DNA of 11,895 nucleotides, taken from positions 1-11,895 of the forward strand of contig CAZEHJ010000091.1 of the NCBI GenBank assembly GCA_964512485.1. Direction: 5' to 3'. Source of the stretch: CAZEHJ01 sp964512485 (GTDB lineage Bacteria > Bacteroidota > Rhodothermia > Rhodothermales > UBA10348). Both the position numbers and the translations under genes were made by a program. Positions 1 to 4,166 of this stretch are shown in pieces; position 1 is the stretch's first letter, and the number at the start of each line of letters is the position of its first letter. The notes under the pieces were generated by a model. The model did no database searches. It worked only from the letters and a program-made list of their open reading frames with translations, and was not told the DNA's origin.

Positions 1-219
1 GCTTCCTTTTACGCCCGCTTCCTCAATCAGGAGCGAGCTGTTCTTTGGGAAGACAACGAAAAGGGTGGCATGATCCACGGATTCACCGACAACCATATCC
101 GGGTGGAAACACCTTTTGAGGCCTCGAAAGTGGGCGTGATCGAGAGGGTTCAGCTTTCTGCAATCGCATCCTCGGGAAATGCGACCGCCTCTGAATTGAT
201 TCAACTCCCAACTCTTTGA
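1..219 (+). CDS. mtaB: tRNA methylthiotransferase MtaB-type, C-terminal fragment (5' end outside window)
   Basis: Reading frame 1 is open from the first base to TGA at 217-219 and gives 72 residues. They look like the extreme C-terminus of a radical-SAM methylthiotransferase, where the TRAM RNA-binding domain lies. The linker begins FYARFLNQ, followed by a strand AVLWED and then GFTDNHIRV. The last matches the G-x-T-D-N-Y-I-x-V signature I associate with MtaB, which adds the methylthio group to t6A37 of ANN-decoding tRNAs. The related MiaB and RimO enzymes have different TRAM endings, so MtaB is the better fit. The radical-SAM cysteines and the UPF0004 domain lie upstream of the window and cannot be checked. 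The next gene starts 50 bp downstream on the same strand, and I see no terminator between them. Confidence 0.75.
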   Translation, partial: ASFYARFLNQERAVLWEDNEKGGMIHGFTDNHIRVETPFEASKVGVIERVQLSAIASSGNATASELIQLPTL

Positions 220-269
220 TTCGGGTCTGACAACTTCTTACCCGGCCTTCCGTCTCCAATCAAACTGCT

Positions 270-740
270 ATGTCCAAATTATTTTCATCCCATCGCATTT
301 TCGTTCTCGCGCTGATTTTCTTGATCGGCGGATGTGAGATTGTTGGCCCTGATCGATCCGAAATGGATGCGCTTTCGGATGCCCGTGCGGAGTGGAATAA
401 TTACCAGGATGGGACCTATAGTTTTCTTCTCAACCGGGGGTGCTTTTGTATTGTGGCCGGGCCATTCTTCGTTCAGGTCATCGACACAGACGTTGTGACC
501 GCCATCAGCACCCATTCCAACGAGGTGGTTCGGCCTGAAGATCTGCAATACATCGAAACGGTTGATGATGTCTTTGACATGATCGAAGATGCGCTGGAAA
601 ATGCAGACGAGATTGAAGTCGAATACTCAGAATTCGGCTATCCCACATCGGTTGATATAGACTGGATCAAACAGGCCGTCGACGATGAGATGTTCATCAC
701 GATCAGCGAGCTTCAGCCGGGAATCGCCATAATCGATTGA
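270..740 (+). CDS. DUF6174-type lipoprotein of unknown function
   Basis: This 156-residue protein starts at ATG 270. It has an n-region with K3 and R9, a hydrophobic stretch at about 10-20, and a lipobox ending in G20-G21-C22, so it should be a lipoprotein anchored after Cys22. The mature part matches what I know of DUF6174: a tryptophan followed by Y-S-F (about 50-52), a paired C58-F-C60, a beta strand FFVQV, then a helix VDDVFDMIEDAL, then GYPTSVDID (123-131) and a C-terminal VDDEMFITISEL. The function of this family is not known to me. No Shine-Dalgarno sequence is visible before the ATG. The gene converges on the permease gene with only 7 bp between stop codons and no clear terminator hairpin. 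Confidence 0.85.
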   Translation: MSKLFSSHRIFVLALIFLIGGCEIVGPDRSEMDALSDARAEWNNYQDGTYSFLLNRGCFCIVAGPFFVQVIDTDVVTAISTHSNEVVRPEDLQYIETVDDVFDMIEDALENADEIEVEYSEFGYPTSVDIDWIKQAVDDEMFITISELQPGIAIID

Positions 741-747
741 TTCTCGA

Positions 748-3405
748 TCACTCGCTGCTTCGCAGGCTGACGGATGGTTGCGCCGTAGCAGCGCGGGCGG
801 CGTGATAGCTGACGGTGATCAAGCCGGTGGCCATCAGAATCAGCGCTCCAATCAGGAAGACGTCAACGCCGAGTTCGGTCCGGTAGGCAAAGGTCGACAA
901 CCATTCTTCAACCGCCATCATACTGAGTGGCACAGCGATGAGGACAGCTGCCAGAATCAGGACGGCAAATTCCTTCGAAACGAGTATGACAATGCCAGCC
1001 GAACTGGCACCAAGTGCTTTGCGAATCCCGATTTCCCTGGTCCTTGTCTCAGCGATGAACGCAGCGAGTCCCAAAAGCCCCAGGCATGCGATAAAAAGAG
1101 CGAAAAGGGTAGAGATTCGAAGCATTCCTCCCCATTTCACATCCGCCTGATACAGACTTTCCAGTTCCATGTCCAGAAGAGACCACGTAAACGGGCTGTC
1201 CGTGAACAGCTTCCAGGTCTGCTGAAGGTCCAGAACGGTCCCTGCAAGATTGTTTTCTGCCACACGGGCGAGAACGATGGTGGGAAAGTGTGTTGACGTG
1301 AAAAACAGTGGACCGATTTCGGAATGAAGGCTCTCATAATTGAAATCACGCACGATCCCCACAATTTGAAATGCCAGACTGTCCGATTCCGGATTCACAA
1401 AAACCATCTCTCCCGTGGCTGTTTCCGGTTCTGACCATCCGAGCGTGCGAGCTGCAGTTTCATTGAGAATGATTGATCTCAGATTTTGGCTGGGATCGTC
1501 ATGAAATCCTGCCCCACTCAGAAAGGAAATGCCCATCGTTTCGAAATAATGTGCATCGACCCAGTTTCGCTGGACAACATGGATGTCCTCCGGGCCATCT
1601 TCCAACCGGCGCAGCGTGTGTCCGTCCGAATGCCGTTTTCCCGGGTACGAGGAAGCGGTGGCCGCTACGGAAACGACCGAGGAATTCTGGAGCCATGCAT
1701 TGCGCATGGATGCATACTGGGAGCGCGTCTCCTGCCCCGGCACCGGAATGGCAAGAACATTGTCTGAGTTAAAGCCGAGATCAACACTCTGAATATGCGC
1801 TATCTGCTTTGACACCATGAGTGTCACCACAATCAATACGGCGGAAGCTGAAAACTGTGCTACAACCAACAAATTGCGCAGTCGGCGACCGGATCGACTG
1901 GATACAAATGCTCCTTTCAGCACTCTCGCCGGCTGAAACCGCGAAAGAAACAGTGCCGGGTAGCTGCCGGCCATCAACCCCATGACCAAGGACAGCGCGA
2001 GTCCGGCCAAGAGCAAGTTCACCGACACATTTGACAAGAGGAGCTCTTTGCCTGTGACATTCTCCAAAAAAGAGCTGAACGCAAAGACGATTCCCACACT
2101 CACAACGAGGGAGACAAATACGAGCACAAAAGCCTCGACATAGAACTGCTGAATCACTTCAGCGCGTTTCGCGCCAGCCACCTTTCTGACTGCGACTTCC
2201 CGCGCTCGCTTCATCGCTCGTGCAGTCGCGATATTTACATGATTAATGCTGGCGATCAGAAGAACCAGAACGCCGATGGAGATGAGCATGAACATGAATC
2301 TGATATCGCCATTGGCCTCCAACTCACTCGACATTTGAGAACGCAGATGGATACTGGTCAGTGGCTGGGCGTCCAATTCAAAATTGGTCCGCGCCCCCGC
2401 CATGCGGGCCCTCAGTGGCTCGATGGCCTCTTCGAGTTGGTCCGCACTCACCCCTGGCCGAGTCCGGACATACGTATAAAAAACGGCCCACTCTTCCATG
2501 ATGCGGCTGTAGCTGACCAGAGGCAAGGTGGACATGGACGCCACAAAATCAGGATGAATGTGGGAGTTTGCGGGAATGTCCGCAAGAATCCCCGTAACAA
2601 TCAGGTCAGTCCCGCCCTTATACCGAATTGTTTGGCCAATCGGATCTTCTTCGCCGAAATACCTGCGCGCTGAGGACTCGGTCAGCAGAACAGAGTTCGG
2701 TTGATTCAAGGCCTTCTTGCTGTTTCCCCTCAGTAGTTCGAAGGTGAACACATCGAAAAATGAGCTGTCTGCAAAGTAAAAGCTCTGTTCGTAGGACCCC
2801 ATATCGCCATTGGATATGAGCGGGACTTCCCAGTGCTTGAACAACCGCACGACGGACTGGATGTCGGGATAATCTGTCGAGAGCGCCTCTGCCATTGATG
2901 CCGGCATGAGGGCACGATAGTCGCCATCACGGGCTGATCTGATTCTGTGAACGGACTCGGCGTCTTCGTGAAATCGGTCGTAGCTGAGCTCATCCTGTAC
3001 ATACAATACGATTACAAGGCTCGCGACCAGAGCCAGGGACAATCCAGAAACTGTGATGCATGTCTGAACCGCATGCCGCCTGAACGAACGAAGCGATATA
3101 TGCACATAATGCTTCAGCATTGACAGGCCGAAAAGCATCTCATTCAAAAAGCTTTGACTGCGTTTGTGTTTTCCGAATCGAACGGGTTGATATGCATTTT
3201 CCAGTTCAACCTGATTTCCCAGCGATTCCGATGCTGTTAAAAATGCCTGTTTGGGTTTGGCGCCATCCTTTGTCAGACGCAGAATCTCCTTTCTCAGATG
3301 GTCTTCCAACTCATCGAGATCATCCTTAAGGAAAATGCGTCGCAATTCCAGGGAGTGTCGCCAGGAACCGATCGCCCTCTCAAGATCATACCTTTGTTCG
3401 CGCAT
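748..3405 (-). CDS. Duplicated FtsX/MacB-type permease with N-terminal prefix domain, no ATPase partner in window
   Basis: The protein has 885 residues from the ATG at 3403-3405. That start is preferred because AGGAGA lies 6 nt upstream. The frame stays open 27 codons further, but that extension would overlap padR. Order: a charged cytoplasmic prefix domain (about 1-75, LKDDLDELEDHLRKEI) resembling the permease prefix/HAAS-like domain; a first membrane helix (about 114-136); a periplasmic MacB_PCD-like domain; an FtsX core with three helices (about 369-485) carrying REVAVRKVAGAK (about 402-413); a fifth helix (about 511-533); a second periplasmic domain; and a second FtsX core carrying REIGIRKALGAS (about 790-801) and two further helices. 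Duplicated permeases of this type next to PadR regulators are common in Acidobacteria and Rhodothermota. No ABC ATPase is in the window, so it may pair with one encoded elsewhere or act as an orphan. Substrate unknown. Confidence 0.9.
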   Translation of the reverse strand: MREQRYDLERAIGSWRHSLELRRIFLKDDLDELEDHLRKEILRLTKDGAKPKQAFLTASESLGNQVELENAYQPVRFGKHKRSQSFLNEMLFGLSMLKHYVHISLRSFRRHAVQTCITVSGLSLALVASLVIVLYVQDELSYDRFHEDAESVHRIRSARDGDYRALMPASMAEALSTDYPDIQSVVRLFKHWEVPLISNGDMGSYEQSFYFADSSFFDVFTFELLRGNSKKALNQPNSVLLTESSARRYFGEEDPIGQTIRYKGGTDLIVTGILADIPANSHIHPDFVASMSTLPLVSYSRIMEEWAVFYTYVRTRPGVSADQLEEAIEPLRARMAGARTNFELDAQPLTSIHLRSQMSSELEANGDIRFMFMLISIGVLVLLIASINHVNIATARAMKRAREVAVRKVAGAKRAEVIQQFYVEAFVLVFVSLVVSVGIVFAFSSFLENVTGKELLLSNVSVNLLLAGLALSLVMGLMAGSYPALFLSRFQPARVLKGAFVSSRSGRRLRNLLVVAQFSASAVLIVVTLMVSKQIAHIQSVDLGFNSDNVLAIPVPGQETRSQYASMRNAWLQNSSVVSVAATASSYPGKRHSDGHTLRRLEDGPEDIHVVQRNWVDAHYFETMGISFLSGAGFHDDPSQNLRSIILNETAARTLGWSEPETATGEMVFVNPESDSLAFQIVGIVRDFNYESLHSEIGPLFFTSTHFPTIVLARVAENNLAGTVLDLQQTWKLFTDSPFTWSLLDMELESLYQADVKWGGMLRISTLFALFIACLGLLGLAAFIAETRTREIGIRKALGASSAGIVILVSKEFAVLILAAVLIAVPLSMMAVEEWLSTFAYRTELGVDVFLIGALILMATGLITVSYHAARAATAQPSVSLRSSE

Positions 3406-3411
3406 GGTCTT

Positions 3412-3417
3412 TCTCCT
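3412..3417 (-). promoter_or_regulatory. Shine-Dalgarno site deciding the permease start
   Basis: The minus strand reads AGGAGA here, with 6 nt between it and the ATG at 3403-3405. It is one of the few clear ribosome binding sites in the window. It supports starting the permease at 3405 rather than at an in-frame ATG up to 3486 inside padR. Confidence 0.75.
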
Positions 3418-3422
3418 CTCAG

Positions 3423-3764
3423 TCAGACTGCCAGTCTGGGTTGAAGACCCCATAGTCGAGCCAATATGGCATCGACTTGCAGCCATTGGTGCCGTTCCTG
3501 CTCCAGCTGCGCCTTTCCTCCGGAACTGATGCGGTAGTACTTGCGGCGTCGGCCCGATTCAGTCTTCTGCCAGTACGACTCAATAAATCCTTCGTCTTCC
3601 ATTCTATGGAGTACGGGATACAACGATCCATCCTTCCATACCAATTGACCGAACGAATACTCTCGGACGCTTTGGATAATCTCGTATCCGTAGGAGTCCT
3701 CTTTGGCGAGAATGGAAAGCAGAATGGGGCGTACGGAGGCCCCAACCAACTCTTTTGAAATCAT
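3423..3764 (-). CDS. PadR-family transcriptional regulator
   Basis: This 113-residue protein has the normal length for a minimal (PadR-s1 style) regulator. The winged-helix domain is visible: LLSILAKEDSYGYEII (16-30) for the first helices, then WKDGSLYPVLHRMEDEGFI (43-61) for the recognition helix, then the wing SGRRRKYYRIS (70-80). A short C-terminal helix (about 84-105) should form the dimer. The permease starts 17 bp after the stop, so the two form an operon. Regulators of this type usually repress their own operon and respond to a small molecule or envelope stress. A promoter and inverted repeat directly upstream support autoregulation. The inducer is not evident. Confidence 0.93.
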   Translation of the reverse strand: MISKELVGASVRPILLSILAKEDSYGYEIIQSVREYSFGQLVWKDGSLYPVLHRMEDEGFIESYWQKTESGRRRKYYRISSGGKAQLEQERHQWLQVDAILARLWGLQPRLAV

Positions 3765-3788
3765 GACCGACTCATTTGCATTGATCTT

Positions 3789-3813
3789 CTATGTACCTCC
3801 ACAGCATACATAG
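3789..3813. promoter_or_regulatory. Candidate PadR operator (perfect inverted repeat)
   Basis: CTATGTA at 3789-3795 and TACATAG at 3807-3813 are perfect reverse complements separated by 11 bp. The arms contain ATGT and ACAT, the half-sites known for PadR proteins, although the gap between the cores (13 bp) is wider than the 8 bp of the classical sites. GATCTTC also occurs as a direct repeat next to each arm (3783-3789 and 3813-3819). The site overlaps the -10 region of the predicted padR promoter, where a repressor would block transcription. Confidence 0.6.
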
Positions 3814-3831
3814 ATCTTCAATGTTAGTCAA
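3803..3831 (-). promoter_or_regulatory. Predicted sigma70-like promoter of the padR-permease operon
   Basis: On the minus strand, TTGACT (3826-3831) and TATGCT (3803-3808) are separated by exactly 17 bp. That is close to the TTGACA/TATAAT consensus. Transcription would start near 3796 and give a leader of roughly 30 nt before the padR ATG at 3764. If the host uses the Bacteroidetes-type -7/-33 consensus this could be less relevant, but the match and spacing are good. Confidence 0.55.
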
Positions 3832-3864
3832 GGCATAGACGGGTCGGTCGGCCAATTCCAACCT

Positions 3865-3891
3865 TTATCTTGACAGATATAGGTTTCTCAT
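3865..3891 (-). repeat. carB-tail copy 1 (distal): encodes MRNLYLSR and stop
   Basis: On the minus strand this 27-nt segment reads ATG-AGA-AAC-CTA-TAT-CTG then TCA-AGA-TAA, which is MRNLYLSR followed by stop. That is the same peptide and stop as the real CarB terminus. It differs from the carB copy at four positions, all synonymous. It is preceded by GAGTA, so the A before the ATG completes an in-frame TAA. The ATG is thus either a chance start or, more likely, the remnant of a former carB end. If units were added one after another at the carB end, this is the oldest tail. Confidence 0.85.
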
Positions 3892-3942
3892 TTACTCGGC
3901 GCTTCGCGCCTCGTGAATTCGAACCTGACGTTGCTTCGCAAC
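3887..3942. repeat. Conserved 56-bp core, copy 1
   Basis: This stretch is identical base for base to 4039-4094. It contains two perfect small hairpins, GGCGC-TTC-GCGCC (3898-3910) and GTTGC-TTC-GCAAC (3930-3942), flanking a GAATTCGAAC motif. Identity stops sharply after 3942. It falls off inside the carB-tail copy on the other side, where only synonymous positions differ. Confidence 0.9.
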
Positions 3943-3947
3943 TCCCT

Positions 3948-3984
3948 GGTCCGCTCCGCGGACCGATCTGCCCCTCTTCAGATC
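3948..3984. repeat. Hairpin cluster in the variable part of unit 1
   Basis: There are two adjacent perfect inverted repeats. GGTCCGC-TCC-GCGGACC (3948-3964) is a 7-bp stem closing a 3-nt loop. GATCTG (3965-3970) pairs with CAGATC (3979-3984) across 8 nt. A further GATCC (3981-3985) can pair with GGATC (4009-4013), giving a competing structure. None is followed by a T-run, so these are not typical intrinsic terminators. Confidence 0.8.
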
Positions 3985-4016
3985 CCTCTATCGGTTTCGC
4001 TCGTTCGCGGATCTCA

Positions 4017-4043
4017 TCATCGGGACAGATAGAGATTCCTCAT
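4017..4043 (-). repeat. carB-tail copy 2 (middle): encodes MRNLYLSR and stop
   Basis: On the minus strand this reads ATG-AGG-AAT-CTC-TAT-CTG then TCC-CGA-TGA, again MRNLYLSR and stop. It differs from copy 1 at six bases and from the carB copy at six bases. Every sense change is synonymous, and the stop changes from TAA to TGA. The bases immediately upstream (GCCGAGTAA) are identical to those before copy 1. Confidence 0.85.
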
Positions 4044-4094
4044 TTACTCGGCGCTTCGCGCCTCGTGAATTCGAACCTGACGTTGCTTCGCAAC
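4039..4094. repeat. Conserved 56-bp core, copy 2
   Basis: This is identical to 3887-3942, with the same two hairpins at 4050-4062 and 4082-4094. The second stem is extended by one C-G pair (4081 with 4095). The sequence beyond 4095 shows no clear similarity to the corresponding part of unit 1. Confidence 0.9.
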
Positions 4095-4103
4095 GCTTGC
4101 ACT

Positions 4104-4161
4104 GCTGCGCAGCGCAGCCTGCCGCTCTTCGGTTTCCGAAATGAACTCCGTTCATTCCGAA
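4104..4161. repeat. Hairpin cluster in the variable part of unit 2
   Basis: GCTGCG-CAG-CGCAGC (4104-4118) is a 6-bp stem with a 3-nt loop. TTCGG-TTT-CCGAA (4128-4140) and AATGAAC-TCC-GTTCATT (4140-4156) follow with stems of 5 and 7 bp and 3-nt loops. TTCGG (4128-4132) can alternatively pair with CCGAA (4157-4161), enclosing the last hairpin. The sequence differs from the unit 1 hairpins, but the design of stem plus 3-nt loop is the same. The cluster ends 5 bp from the carB stop. Confidence 0.8.
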
Positions 4162-4166
4162 CCCAC

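Noticed and set aside
778..1296. Long plus-strand frames antisense to the permease
   Set aside because: Composition reflects the opposite strand of a well-supported membrane protein gene; no domain is recognisable.
3406..3486. Longer permease start at 3486
   Set aside because: It would overlap padR by about 60 bp and ignores the good AGGAGA site before the ATG at 3405. The added residues look like antisense-frame padR sequence, not a domain.
3911..3930. tRNA-like T-loop signature GGTTCGAATTC (minus strand) in each repeat core
   Set aside because: The flanking bases do not form a 5-bp T-stem, and there is no acceptor, D or anticodon arm. It resembles a T-loop only by sequence.
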